A program made the position numbers and the translations under genes. Shown here piece by piece: positions 27,792-37,291 of a DNA stretch of 64,000 nucleotides (positions are counted from its first letter, which is position 1; each line of letters starts with the position of its first letter). The notes under the pieces are model-generated. The model did no database searches. It saw only the letters and a program-made list of their open reading frames with translations, and had not been told where the DNA came from. The DNA is from Cetobacterium sp. 2A (GTDB taxonomy: Bacteria > Fusobacteriota > Fusobacteriia > Fusobacteriales > Fusobacteriaceae): the NCBI RefSeq assembly GCF_014250685.1, contig NZ_JACFAJ010000006.1, forward strand, positions 1,076,501 to 1,140,500, written 5' to 3'.

Positions 27792-29150
27792 ATGACTTTA
27801 AAAAAAGGTCAGGTAATAGAATTAACTATAGATAAATTAGTTTATGGTGGAGAGGGACTTGGATACTTTGATGGGTTTGCAATTTTTGTTCCAATGTCTG
27901 TTCCTGGAGATATATTAAAAGTAGAAATTATATCTTTAAAGAAAACTTATGGTAGAGCTCTTATAAAAGAGTTAGTAACTGCTGGTGAAGAAAGAGTAAA
28001 AGATTCTACAAAAGTAACATTCGAAGATTTTCAAGGGTGCGACTTTGCAATGTTGAATTATGAATCTCAGTTAAAATATAAAAGAGAAATGGTTGAAGAC
28101 GTTCTAAAAAAAATTGGAAAAAATTCAACTATTGAAGTACCTATGACAATAGGTGCTGAAGATCCAACACATTATAGAAATAAAATTATAGAACCATTTG
28201 CTCTTCAAAATAATACTATAGTTACTGGATTTTTTAAAAGAAAATCTCATGAAGTTTTTGAAGTAGAGGAAAATATTCTTAATTCAAAGTTAGGAAATAA
28301 AATTATAGAAAAATTAAAAATATATCTGAATAAAGAAAAGGTATCAGTATATGATGAGATTCAGCATAAGGGGATTTTAAGACATGTAATGGTTAGAACC
28401 AACTCTTACGGTGAGGCTATGTTAGTACTTATCATAAATGCTCCAAAATTAGATGTGAAATTAAAACAAATACTATTAGATTTGAAAGATGAAATGAAAG
28501 AAATAGTTTCTATTTATATATCTTTTAATACTAAAAGAACAAATGTTGCTTTAGGAGAAAAAAATATTTTAGTTTGGGGACAAAAGACTATAAAAGAAAC
28601 AGTATTTGGAATAGATTTCAATATCTCTCCAAAATCATTTTTCCAAATAAATTTAGATCAAACTAAAAAATTATATAAGATTGGAATGGACTTTTTTGAA
28701 AATATATCTGACAAGATAATAGTTGATTCATATTCAGGAACAGGAACAATAGCTATGTTACTTTCAAAATCAGCTAAAAAAGTTTATGCAATTGAGATTA
28801 TTGAATCAGCTACAAGAGATGGAATTAAAACAGCTGAAGAAAATGGAATTAGCAATGTTGAGTTTATAAATGGAGATGTAAATATTGAATTAGAAAAATT
28901 AGTTTCTAACAATAAAATAGATTCAATTATATTTGATCCTCCTAGAAAAGGAATAGATGAATCTAGCCTTTTAAGTATTGCTAAAACTAATATAGATGAA
29001 ATAGTTTATATATCTTGTAACCCATCTACTTTTGCTAGAGATACTGAAATTTTATCAAATAATGGGTATGAGTTAGTCAAAGTACAACCAGTAGATATGT
29101 TCCCAGGAACAAGTCATATAGAAGTTGTAGGAAAGTTTAAAAAGATTTAG
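27792..29150 (+). CDS. TrmA-family RNA (uracil-5-)methyltransferase, without iron-sulfur cysteines
   Basis: A 452-residue RlmD/RlmC-like enzyme. An N-terminal TRAM domain (about 3-62), RNA-binding insert and C-terminal SAM fold (SYSGTGTIAMLL; FDPPRKGI; ISCNPSTFARD with the catalytic Cys) are present. The 4Fe-4S cysteine motif seen in RlmD proteins is reduced to a single C83 (QGCDF), and only two Cys exist in the whole protein, so it should be cluster-free. Target uridines (23S 747/1939 type) are inferred. Confidence 0.88.
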   Translation: MTLKKGQVIELTIDKLVYGGEGLGYFDGFAIFVPMSVPGDILKVEIISLKKTYGRALIKELVTAGEERVKDSTKVTFEDFQGCDFAMLNYESQLKYKREMVEDVLKKIGKNSTIEVPMTIGAEDPTHYRNKIIEPFALQNNTIVTGFFKRKSHEVFEVEENILNSKLGNKIIEKLKIYLNKEKVSVYDEIQHKGILRHVMVRTNSYGEAMLVLIINAPKLDVKLKQILLDLKDEMKEIVSIYISFNTKRTNVALGEKNILVWGQKTIKETVFGIDFNISPKSFFQINLDQTKKLYKIGMDFFENISDKIIVDSYSGTGTIAMLLSKSAKKVYAIEIIESATRDGIKTAEENGISNVEFINGDVNIELEKLVSNNKIDSIIFDPPRKGIDESSLLSIAKTNIDEIVYISCNPSTFARDTEILSNNGYELVKVQPVDMFPGTSHIEVVGKFKKI

Positions 29151-29158
29151 GAGGAAAA

Positions 29159-29764
29159 ATGTTAAAGCTTTTAGTCTTTGTATGTATTACTTATTTATTT
29201 GGATCTTTACCAAGTGGGGTTTGGATTGGAAAAAGATTTAAAAAAATAGATATAAGAGAGCATGGGAGTAAAAATTCGGGAGCTACAAACGCATATAGAG
29301 TTCTTGGACCAAAGTATGGTATAATGGTTTTAATTGCTGATGTCTTAAAAGGTTATATACCGCTAGTTATAGCAAATTATTTTGGAATAACTGGTAGTAG
29401 TTTAGTATTTTTAGGATTGGTGGCAATATTTGGACATACGTTTTCGTTTTTTTTAAATTTCAATGGTGGAAAAGGAGTGGCAACAAGTTTAGGAGTATTC
29501 TTGTACTTGATTCCTAATGTAATAGGAATTTTAGTAGTAGTTTTTATTCTTGTGGTTTATTTTACAAAATATATATCGTTAGCTTCTATAATATGTGCAG
29601 GATTATTGCCTATTTTAACTATTTTTCTTCCTATGAAAGACTCAGGAAATAGAATACCTCTAATAATACTAACAACGATAGTAGGGGTATTTGTGATATA
29701 TAAGCACAAAACTAATATATCAAGATTGATAAAAGGAACAGAGAACAAATTTAACTTAAAATAA
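29159..29764 (+). CDS. plsY: Acyl-phosphate glycerol-3-phosphate acyltransferase PlsY
   Basis: A 201-residue polytopic enzyme that makes lysophosphatidate, first step of phospholipid assembly. The three family motifs are present: GSLPSG with HGSKNSGATNAYR, GHTFSFFLNFNGGKGVATSLG, and a late KHKTNISRLIKGTENK. It precedes gpsA, which supplies its glycerol-3-phosphate substrate, by 10 bp. Confidence 0.95.
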   Translation: MLKLLVFVCITYLFGSLPSGVWIGKRFKKIDIREHGSKNSGATNAYRVLGPKYGIMVLIADVLKGYIPLVIANYFGITGSSLVFLGLVAIFGHTFSFFLNFNGGKGVATSLGVFLYLIPNVIGILVVVFILVVYFTKYISLASIICAGLLPILTIFLPMKDSGNRIPLIILTTIVGVFVIYKHKTNISRLIKGTENKFNLK

Positions 29765-29774
29765 GGAGAGTGCC

Positions 29775-30776
29775 GTGGAAAAGATAGTGGTAATTGGTGC
29801 AGGAAGCTGGGGAACAGCTCTAGGACTTTTATTAGCTAATAAAGGTAACGAAGTTATTATGTGGGAACACGACTCTAAAAAAGCAGAAGCTTTGCAACAA
29901 GAAAGAGAAAATAAAAGATTGCTTCCAGGAGTAAAATTTCCAGAAAATTTAAAAGTAACAAGTGAAACTGAAAATCTTTTCAAAGATGTAAATTATGTAA
30001 TATTTTCAGTACCTTCACAAGTTTTAAGACAAGTTATTTCAAAGTTTGAGAATCAAATTAATAAAAATATAACTCTTATAAATACAGCGAAGGGAATTGA
30101 GGTTTCAACAGGACTGACTCTTTCTGAAGTTATGAAAGAGGAGATTCTTGGGAAGTATCATAAAAATATAGTAGTTTTATCTGGGCCAACTCATGCAGAG
30201 GAAGTTGCACAAAATCTTCCAACAACAATCGTAGCAGCAGGGAATCAAGAAAGAGCTAAAAAAGTTCAAGAGCTATTTAATACTAAGAACTTTAGAGTTT
30301 ATGTTAGTGGCGATATAATTGGAGTTGAAGTTGGAGGAGCTGTTAAGAACTGTCTTGCTATAGGAGCAGGAATAGCTGACGGTATGGGATTTGGAGATAA
30401 TGCCAAAGCTGCTCTTATAACTCGTGGAATAGCAGAGATGATAAGATTTGGAAAAAGTTTAGGTGCAAAAGAGCAGACTTTCTCAGGTCTTACTGGAATA
30501 GGAGATTTAATAGTGACTTGCGCTAGTAAGCACAGTAGAAATAGATATGTTGGAGAAAAAATAGGGAATGGCGAAAAAATTGAAGATATTTTAGCTGGAA
30601 TGGTTATGGTGGCGGAAGGGGTTCCGACTGTAAAAGCTGTTCATCAAAAAGCAGAAGAATTAAATATTAGTATGCCAATAGTTGAAGCAATTTATAGGGT
30701 AATATATGAGGGAGAAAATCCTCAGAAAATGGTAGACAACTTAATGAGTAGGGAACTAAAAGAAGAATTTTATTAA
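29775..30776 (+). CDS. gpsA: NAD(P)H-dependent glycerol-3-phosphate dehydrogenase
   Basis: A 333-residue cytoplasmic enzyme reducing dihydroxyacetone phosphate. The Rossmann motif GAGSWGTALG opens the protein, GPTHAEEVA and GGAVKNCLAIGAG (catalytic Lys) follow. GTG start with AAGGAGAG 6 nt upstream. It feeds PlsY just upstream, a coherent phospholipid pair. Confidence 0.95.
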   Translation: MEKIVVIGAGSWGTALGLLLANKGNEVIMWEHDSKKAEALQQERENKRLLPGVKFPENLKVTSETENLFKDVNYVIFSVPSQVLRQVISKFENQINKNITLINTAKGIEVSTGLTLSEVMKEEILGKYHKNIVVLSGPTHAEEVAQNLPTTIVAAGNQERAKKVQELFNTKNFRVYVSGDIIGVEVGGAVKNCLAIGAGIADGMGFGDNAKAALITRGIAEMIRFGKSLGAKEQTFSGLTGIGDLIVTCASKHSRNRYVGEKIGNGEKIEDILAGMVMVAEGVPTVKAVHQKAEELNISMPIVEAIYRVIYEGENPQKMVDNLMSRELKEEFY

Positions 30777-30834
30777 TACTAAAAGCATGAATAATTTTTA
30801 TTTTATATAAAATATTACGGGGTATGAGGTGCTT

Positions 30835-31656
30835 ATGATAGAAAAAGATTTGGTTTCACTTTATTTGGAAGATATAAGAAAGTATAATATTTTAAACAAA
30901 GATGAGGAATTATCATTATTGATTGATGCAAAAGACGGGGGATTTGAATCGAAAAATAAATTGATTCTGTCTAATTTAAGACTAGTAGTCAACATAGCAA
31001 AAGGTTATACTAATAAGGGACTAAGTTTTATAGATTTAATTAGTGAAGGAAACTTCGGTTTAATCCATGCTATCGAAAAATTTGACGTAGAAAGAGGTTA
31101 TAGATTTTCAACATACGCAGTATGGTGGATAAAGCAATCTATAAGCAAAGCAGTTATAAGTAAAGGGCGTGAAATAAGAATACCATCTTATAAACATGAC
31201 TTATTAAATAAAATAAATAGGTATATAATGGAACATGTTATGAAAAATGGAAGTTATCCATCTATCGAAGAGATTTCATTTGGAACAGAAGTTCAACTGA
31301 TAAAAGTTGAAAAAATAATGGTAGAATTTCAAGATATAATTTCATTAAATGCTTCCATAGGGGAAGATATATTTCTTGAGGATACAATAGCGGAGCAAGA
31401 TGATCAATCTCTAGAAGAGGAAGTTTTAGGTGAGATTGGAAGACGTCAAATTAACGAAATTGTAAATGCTTTAGGAGATAGAGAAAAAGAAATATTAAAA
31501 CTAAGATATGGATTGGACGGATGTGAAATTCACACATTGGAAGAAATCGGAAAGAGTTTTAATATAACTAGGGAAAGAGTAAGACAAATAGAAAAGAAGA
31601 CTTTACAAAAGCTAAGAGCAAAATATAGTAAAGAATTAAAAGACAACTTCTTTTAG
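30835..31656 (+). CDS. Sigma-70 family RNA polymerase sigma factor (RpoD/RpoS type)
   Basis: A 273-residue sigma factor with regions 1.2 (about 4-32), 2 (about 40-110; LRLVVNIAKGY, DLISEGNFGLIHAIEKFD, FSTYAVWWIKQSI), 3 (about 118-190) and 4 (about 205-262; LEEIGKSFNITRERVRQIEKKTL). It lacks region 1.1 and the long non-conserved region of primary sigmas, so a group 2 (alternative housekeeping-like) sigma is my reading. The ATG at 30835 behind GAGGTG is chosen over an upstream GTG at 30829. It sits between gpsA and dnaN. Confidence 0.85.
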   Translation: MIEKDLVSLYLEDIRKYNILNKDEELSLLIDAKDGGFESKNKLILSNLRLVVNIAKGYTNKGLSFIDLISEGNFGLIHAIEKFDVERGYRFSTYAVWWIKQSISKAVISKGREIRIPSYKHDLLNKINRYIMEHVMKNGSYPSIEEISFGTEVQLIKVEKIMVEFQDIISLNASIGEDIFLEDTIAEQDDQSLEEEVLGEIGRRQINEIVNALGDREKEILKLRYGLDGCEIHTLEEIGKSFNITRERVRQIEKKTLQKLRAKYSKELKDNFF

Positions 31657-31677
31657 AGGGAATCAGGAGGAAAGAAA

Positions 31678-32802
31678 TTGATTTTAAAAGTTAATAGAGC
31701 AGAGTTCTTAAAAAGAATGAGAATAGTTGATAAAGCTATCAGTGATAATAAAATAAGACCTATTATTTCGTGTGTTTATGTTGAGACAAAAGAGGATAAG
31801 ATTTACTTTTGTGGAACAAATCTCGAATTAACTATAACTACCTTTATGGATTGTGAAATTCAACAGGAAGGAAAGGCAGTTTTCCAACATCAACTAGTAG
31901 ATGAGTATTTAAGAGAGCTTTCTGATGAGTTTATAACTTTAAATGTTCAAGGAGATAATTTAGTGATAGAAACTTCGGATTCTTCTTCTGAATTTACTCT
32001 TATGAATCCGGAAGAATTTCCAAAGATAGCTGGAGATACTGAAGAGAAGATTGATTGTAAATTCAACTTGAATAAAGGAGAGCTATCAGAAATATTTGAA
32101 AAAATAAAATTTTCTGCATCTATGTCTAGTGACAATCTTTCGATAAACTGTATTAGAGTTGAAATAGAAAACAAAAAAATGAAATTTATTTCAACAGACA
32201 CATACCGTTTGGCATATTTGGAAAAAGATATTGAACAGGATGGAGATTTAACTGTTAGTATTCCACTTAATACAGTGGAAGCTTTAACAAAACTTTTAAA
32301 AACTACAGATGGAGAAAAAATTGAATTTTTCTTTGTGAATAAACAATTGTATTTTAAAATAGATTCAATTTCTATTGTAAGTAGAGTAATAGATTTACCA
32401 TTTCCAAATTATAAGGGAATTTTAGGAGTAGCAGGTTATAATAAAATTATGACAATAGATAACTTAGATTTCATTAAAATTTTAAAAAGAATTCAGATAT
32501 TTGTTAAAAATAATGCTGAATCAAAGTTTGGAGCTATCTTTGAACTAGGAAACGGTAAAATAGATATAAAAGGTGTTAATGATATAGCAAAAGTTAGAGA
32601 AGTTTCAGAGGTTGAATATGTAGGAGAAGATATAAAAATTTCTCTAAATGTTAAATTTTTAATTGATTTTATTCAAAATTCAGAAAAAAATCAAAAGCTT
32701 TCTATGGAATTAACTAATTCAAATAGTGCAGTAAGAGTTAAAAATGTGGAGGAAAATAATTATACTTATATAGTTATGCCTTTAGCATTAAGAGATTATT
32801 AG
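31678..32802 (+). CDS. dnaN: DNA polymerase III beta subunit (sliding clamp)
   Basis: A 374-residue clamp with the three repeated beta-clamp domains; recognisable features are the N-terminal LKVNRAEFLKRM, the central FISTDTYRLAYLE and the C-terminal NYTYIVMPLALRD (MP-x-R-type ending). TTG start with AGGAGG 7 nt upstream. dnaA and recF are not beside it, so it is not at the usual origin-proximal dnaA-dnaN arrangement. A strong terminator follows. Confidence 0.95.
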   Translation: MILKVNRAEFLKRMRIVDKAISDNKIRPIISCVYVETKEDKIYFCGTNLELTITTFMDCEIQQEGKAVFQHQLVDEYLRELSDEFITLNVQGDNLVIETSDSSSEFTLMNPEEFPKIAGDTEEKIDCKFNLNKGELSEIFEKIKFSASMSSDNLSINCIRVEIENKKMKFISTDTYRLAYLEKDIEQDGDLTVSIPLNTVEALTKLLKTTDGEKIEFFFVNKQLYFKIDSISIVSRVIDLPFPNYKGILGVAGYNKIMTIDNLDFIKILKRIQIFVKNNAESKFGAIFELGNGKIDIKGVNDIAKVREVSEVEYVGEDIKISLNVKFLIDFIQNSEKNQKLSMELTNSNSAVRVKNVEENNYTYIVMPLALRDY

Positions 32803-32803
32803 A

Positions 32804-32847
32804 ATTAAAAGCTAGTTTAATTTTTTAAACTAGCTTTTAATGTTTTT
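32804..32847 (+). terminator. Terminator after dnaN
   Basis: A 17-bp perfect stem (32804-32820 with 32825-32841) and 4-nt T loop, followed by GTTTTT. Confidence 0.93.
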
Positions 32848-32860
32848 GGGGTGTCTTAGT

Positions 32861-32889
32861 TTGAAATAGAATTTGATTTATGATATAAT
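32861..32889 (+). promoter_or_regulatory. Promoter of the DUF116-TPR-ExbBD-TonB locus
   Basis: TTGAAA (32861-32866), 17-nt spacer, TATAAT (32884-32889). The first gene starts about 27 nt downstream of the likely start point. Confidence 0.8.
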
Positions 32890-32922
32890 CTGTATAATAA
32901 TGTTTCGTAAGAGGTAAAAATA

Positions 32923-33459
32923 ATGATCAAATTATTTTTTAAAAAATTAGTTTATGATTTTTTTTACATTTCATTTATAATTGATGAAAAACTGGGAAAT
33001 AAGAATAAAAATAACAGCAAATTAGCCAATGTGTTTTTGAAATATAACAATGAAAAAGTAAAGAAGATTATAAAAAGAAAAAAAATTAATAATATATCTA
33101 TTTTATTACCTCATTGTATTCAAAAGTATGAATGCCCATTTAAAATAACTTCAGATATTGAAAATTGTAAAAAATGTGGAAAATGTAAAATTGGGGATAT
33201 TTTAAATTTGAAGGATGAGTTTAAAATAGATGTGAAAGTAGCAACGGGTGGAACTCTTGCAAGACTTTATCTAAGAGAAAGAAAACCTGATCTTATAATA
33301 GCAGTAGCTTGTAAAAGAGATTTAGTATCGGGAATATACGATGCTTTTCCATTAGATGTATACGGAGTTTTTAATATAATAAAAGAATCTCCCTGTATAA
33401 ATACAGATGTTTCAATAAATAGTATAAGGGAATTATTAAAAGAGGTGAGGGGAAGTTGA
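32923..33459 (+). CDS. DUF116 domain protein
   Basis: A 178-residue protein. An N-terminal hydrophobic stretch (about 8-22) precedes a soluble domain with a cysteine-rich cluster (LPHCIQKYECPF, ENCKKCGKCKIGDI; five to six Cys between residues about 64-90) and a C-terminal alpha/beta part (VACKRDLVSGI, ESPC). The pattern is DUF116, a family often near formyltransferase or translation genes and thought to bind metal; its role is unknown. It overlaps the TPR gene by 4 bp and heads the envelope operon. Confidence 0.7.
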   Translation: MIKLFFKKLVYDFFYISFIIDEKLGNKNKNNSKLANVFLKYNNEKVKKIIKRKKINNISILLPHCIQKYECPFKITSDIENCKKCGKCKIGDILNLKDEFKIDVKVATGGTLARLYLRERKPDLIIAVACKRDLVSGIYDAFPLDVYGVFNIIKESPCINTDVSINSIRELLKEVRGS

Positions 33460-36296
33460 AAAAAGTTTCAATATTTTTAGCTGGATTTTTAATATGTTCA
33501 AATCTTTTAGCTTCAGAAAAAGAGGATATTAATTTTTTAGAGGAGTTATTTAAGCAACAAAAATATAATATTGCTATAAATGAATCCGAAAATTTTATAA
33601 GTAAATATCCAAAATCTAAGTATGTGAAAAATGTTAGAATTAGACTTGCAAAGACTTATTATTTTGAACAAAATTATAATAAAGCAATTACCTATTTTAA
33701 TGTTGTTTTAACTGAAAAGTTATCCGATTCAGAAAGAGACGATATAAAGGTTTATTTGATTAGGTCATATGCTGGTGTTAAAAACTATGGTAAAGCCTAT
33801 GAAATTTTAGAAACTATAGACAAAAAATCACCGTATTATGAGAAAGCTCTTCTTGATTTAGGAACTCACTATTTAGAAACTGGAAAATATGTAGATGCTC
33901 AAAGAGAATTAACTAAGGTTCTTGGTTTAAGAGGAGAGTATTATAATGATGCAGTTTTAAACCTAGCACTATCAACATATAATAATTCGCAGTATGTGAA
34001 GACAGTTGTCTATTTGGACGAATATTATAATGGGAATAAAAAAGATAAAAATTTTAGTTTGATGAACTATTTATATGGATCTTCATACTATAAGATGAAT
34101 GATAGCGAGAAAGCAATTCCATATTTCAAAAAAGTAATAGAATTATATCCAGAAAGTTCATATGGAAAAAAATCATTGCTAACAATGATTGAACTTTATT
34201 TGAATCAGTCGAATGTACGTAATGCTGAAGTTAGTTTATCTCAACTTAAAGGAACTAAAGAAGAAGGCGAAGGTATTAAGATATTTGCAGATTACTATAC
34301 AGTGAGAGGAAATTATCAAAATTCTATTAAATATTATGAAAGAATTATATCTAGTAATAAACCAGATATAGTTTATGGATATGCTTTTTCTTTATATAAA
34401 TTAGGAAGAGAGCAAGAAGCTATATCGAAGTTCAAATCATTAAAAGGTACAAAATATTATAATCAAAGTATCTATTATATATTTGCAGGAGAATATAAGT
34501 TAAAAAATTATAGATGGGTAATTGAAAATAAAGAGTTACAAAAAAGTTTAACTCTTAATAAATCTGATTCTGAAGGGCTACAAACAATAATAGCAAATTC
34601 AGCTTATGAACTTAAGAATTATGGATTAGCTAGACAATATTATGAGTCAGTATATTTAAGCAATCCAAACAAAGAAAATCTTTATAAGCTTATAGTTTTA
34701 GAATCGAAAAGTGGAACTATTTCAGCTATGAATTCTAAATTTAATGATTATAATAATAAATTCCCAACAGACCAAGAGTACAAGAAAAATATATACTTAG
34801 TAGTTGGAGAAAGATATTATAAAGATGGAAATTTAGAAGAGGCAAGAGGTTTATATAAAAACTATTTATCACAGGATAGAGATGTGAATATAATTTCTAA
34901 TTTAATTGCTGTTCTTTTAGAAGAGAAAAATTATGATGGAGTTATGGAACTTTTAAATATTCAAGATAGTTCTGATGAGAATACTTATTTAAAAGGAATT
35001 GCATCAATGGGAATGGGGAAATATGATGAAGCAGATATATACTTTAAAAATATTTTAACTTCTGAAACTGTGAGTAAAGACATAAAAGAAAAAGCAAGTT
35101 ATAACGAAGTAAAAAATTACTTCTTATGGGAAAAATATGATGATGTTATTTTAAAAGGACAGGAGTATTTAGTTGGAGAAAATCTATATAATTTAGATGA
35201 AATTGTTGATAGAATAGCTCTAAGTTATTTCAGATTGGATCAGATGGATAAATCAAGAGAATATTTAGAGAAGCTAAAGTTAGTTCCAGAATATTCTGAC
35301 TATGCTCAGTTCCAAATAGCGGAAACTTATTATAATCAAAAAGATTTTACAAAGGCTTCAGAAGAGTATAGAAAATCATTTGAAACTGCTACAAAAGATG
35401 AGTACAAAGAAAAGGCTCTCTATTGGGAAGCTAATTCTTTACATAATCTAGGTAAAGTTGATGAGTTTAAGATTAAAACAGCAAAATTATTGGAATTATA
35501 TCCAAATTCTAGTTTTAAAGATAATATTCTTATATTAAATGGAGAAATTTTATCTAATGTTGGAGATTCTAAGAAAGTGTTGAAAAATTATGAAGAACTG
35601 TATACAACTTCTAAAAATCACCTGTTGAAAGAAGAAGCTGTGACTAAGATTGTTGAAATATATAATACTGAAAAGAATTACGTAGAAGGATTAAAATGGA
35701 TTGAAAAGTTAAATGGTGAAGAAAAGAAAAGCTATTACAGAGCTAAATTCTATGATCAAAAACAAGAATATGATAAAGCTAATATTGAATATCAAAAGCT
35801 TTTATCTTCTAAAGATTATAAAGATTACGCAGCTATAAATCTTGGGAATTATTGGTATAGAAATAATAATTTAGATAAAGCTAAGGAGAATTATATTATT
35901 GTTAATAATTTAGAAAGTAGCCAATACAAAGATATCGCCACATTCCAATTAGCAAGTATAGATGAAAAGAATGGAAATCATCAAGAAGCTATAAGATCAT
36001 TTACTAAAGTATATATTTTATATCCAAATGGAAACTATGCTTTAGAGGCTCAAATCAAAGTAGCTGAAAATTATGAAAAGATTGGACAATTCAATGAAGC
36101 AATTTCTCAATACAATGAACTAAATGGAAAAGAAGAAGAAAAAGGTAAATATAAGAAGTTTTTATTAGAAAAATTGATTTTCTTGAATTTAAAAACTGAA
36201 AATAAAGTTAAGGCAGAAGAATACTACAATAATTTAGTTAAATTAGATGTAACTGCATCTGAAAAATATAAAGATTTTTTTAAAGGGGGAAATTAA
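33456..36296 (+). CDS. Large periplasmic TPR-repeat protein
   Basis: A 946-residue protein with a signal peptide (MKKVSIFLAGFLICSNLLAS) and more than a dozen TPR/Sel1-like helical repeats over its whole length (repeat marks such as YPKSKYVKNVRIRLAKTY, YPESSYGKKSLLTM, YPNSSFKDNILILNG, YPNGNYALEAQIKVAENY). These YP-x-S repeats resemble YbgF/CpoB and BamD-type repeats. TTG start with GAGGGGAAG before it, overlapping the DUF116 stop. Placed directly before an ExbB/ExbD/TonB set, it may be a periplasmic scaffold for that machine. Partners are not known. Confidence 0.75.
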   Translation: MKKVSIFLAGFLICSNLLASEKEDINFLEELFKQQKYNIAINESENFISKYPKSKYVKNVRIRLAKTYYFEQNYNKAITYFNVVLTEKLSDSERDDIKVYLIRSYAGVKNYGKAYEILETIDKKSPYYEKALLDLGTHYLETGKYVDAQRELTKVLGLRGEYYNDAVLNLALSTYNNSQYVKTVVYLDEYYNGNKKDKNFSLMNYLYGSSYYKMNDSEKAIPYFKKVIELYPESSYGKKSLLTMIELYLNQSNVRNAEVSLSQLKGTKEEGEGIKIFADYYTVRGNYQNSIKYYERIISSNKPDIVYGYAFSLYKLGREQEAISKFKSLKGTKYYNQSIYYIFAGEYKLKNYRWVIENKELQKSLTLNKSDSEGLQTIIANSAYELKNYGLARQYYESVYLSNPNKENLYKLIVLESKSGTISAMNSKFNDYNNKFPTDQEYKKNIYLVVGERYYKDGNLEEARGLYKNYLSQDRDVNIISNLIAVLLEEKNYDGVMELLNIQDSSDENTYLKGIASMGMGKYDEADIYFKNILTSETVSKDIKEKASYNEVKNYFLWEKYDDVILKGQEYLVGENLYNLDEIVDRIALSYFRLDQMDKSREYLEKLKLVPEYSDYAQFQIAETYYNQKDFTKASEEYRKSFETATKDEYKEKALYWEANSLHNLGKVDEFKIKTAKLLELYPNSSFKDNILILNGEILSNVGDSKKVLKNYEELYTTSKNHLLKEEAVTKIVEIYNTEKNYVEGLKWIEKLNGEEKKSYYRAKFYDQKQEYDKANIEYQKLLSSKDYKDYAAINLGNYWYRNNNLDKAKENYIIVNNLESSQYKDIATFQLASIDEKNGNHQEAIRSFTKVYILYPNGNYALEAQIKVAENYEKIGQFNEAISQYNELNGKEEEKGKYKKFLLEKLIFLNLKTENKVKAEEYYNNLVKLDVTASEKYKDFFKGGN

Positions 36297-36299
36297 TTT

Positions 36300-36632
36300 A
36301 TGAAAAAAATAGTTTTAGGAGTATTTTTAGTAGCATCTTTAGTATCTGTCGCTAATGAAGAATTTATAATCGATAAAGAAGTAACTGGAGTAAATAAAGA
36401 AAGACTTGAGCAAGGGAACTATAAAGAAAGTAATATCATTTTGCAAAAGAGTGATGTTGTAGCAAAACCGAATCAAATATCAAATCAAAATTTAAAAAAT
36501 CAAAAGCAAGTTATAAAAGTTGCTCAGGATAAGGATGAATTGCAAGGAAGTTTACAGCATGAAGAGAAAAAACCTATCTGGAAATATATTATAGGTGTTG
36601 TTGCAGTAATTGCACTTGGAGTAGCTTTATAA
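36300..36632 (+). CDS. Small exported, C-terminally anchored protein
   Basis: A 110-residue protein with an N-terminal signal peptide (residues 1-18), a polar Gln/Lys-rich middle and a hydrophobic helix at the extreme C-terminus (about 94-110, WKYIIGVVAVIALGVAL) with nothing after it. I recognise no family. It lies 3 bp behind the TPR gene and before exbB, so it probably belongs to the same machine. It could be a membrane-tethered accessory subunit. Confidence 0.6.
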   Translation: MKKIVLGVFLVASLVSVANEEFIIDKEVTGVNKERLEQGNYKESNIILQKSDVVAKPNQISNQNLKNQKQVIKVAQDKDELQGSLQHEEKKPIWKYIIGVVAVIALGVAL

Positions 36633-36667
36633 TTATTTTATAAATTATTGAATGAGGAGTGGTAAGA

Positions 36668-37279
36668 ATGTATTGGTTAACAAATGGCGGATTTTTAATG
36701 TACATAATTTTACTAATGTCTATAATAGGATTAGGTGTTGTAATAGAAAGAGCACTATACTTTAATATTAACGAAAAAAGTGATATGACTAAGTTAAGAC
36801 CTATTTTAAGACAAGCGATTGAAAAAAATGATATAAAAGAGGCAATAGCTAACCTTAGTTCAAATAAAAGTTCTACTTCAAAAGTATTAAAAGAAATTTT
36901 AGGATTTTGGTACAGAACTAAAACTACAAATGTAGTAGCATTAGAAGAAAAAGGAAGAGAAGCAGCCCTATCTCAAATACCTCAGTTAGAAAGAAATATG
37001 TGGATTCTTTCAATTGTTGCACATACAACTCCTCTAATAGGATTACTTGGAACTGTAACAGGAATGATTCAAGCTTTCCAAGCTGTTTCATTACACGGAA
37101 CAGGAGATCCCTCAGTTTTAGCAAATGGAATATCTCAAGCTCTATTAACAACAGCTGGAGGTCTTATAGTTGCAATTCCTGCACTTGTTTTCTATAACTA
37201 TTTTAATAAAAAAATAGATGAGCAAATAAATGAGATGGAAAAAGGAAGTGCAGAGCTAATAAATTACTTCAGAAGATAA
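36668..37279 (+). CDS. exbB: ExbB/TolQ-family proton channel
   Basis: A 203-residue inner-membrane protein with three membrane helices (about 10-30, 110-135 and 155-178). The second segment carries PLIGLLGTVTGMIQAFQ and the third ISQALLTTAGGLIVAIPALVFYN, the proton-channel signatures of the MotA/TolQ/ExbB family. The ATG at 36668 after GAGGAG is chosen over an in-frame GTG at 36659. It works with the next gene's ExbD and with TonB. Confidence 0.93.
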   Translation: MYWLTNGGFLMYIILLMSIIGLGVVIERALYFNINEKSDMTKLRPILRQAIEKNDIKEAIANLSSNKSSTSKVLKEILGFWYRTKTTNVVALEEKGREAALSQIPQLERNMWILSIVAHTTPLIGLLGTVTGMIQAFQAVSLHGTGDPSVLANGISQALLTTAGGLIVAIPALVFYNYFNKKIDEQINEMEKGSAELINYFRR

Positions 37280-37291
37280 GAGGAGGGAAGT

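Noticed and set aside
36659-36667. GTG at 36659 as the exbB start
   Set aside because: It lies inside the ribosome site GAGGAG region; ATG 36668 has proper spacing and gives the usual N-terminus.
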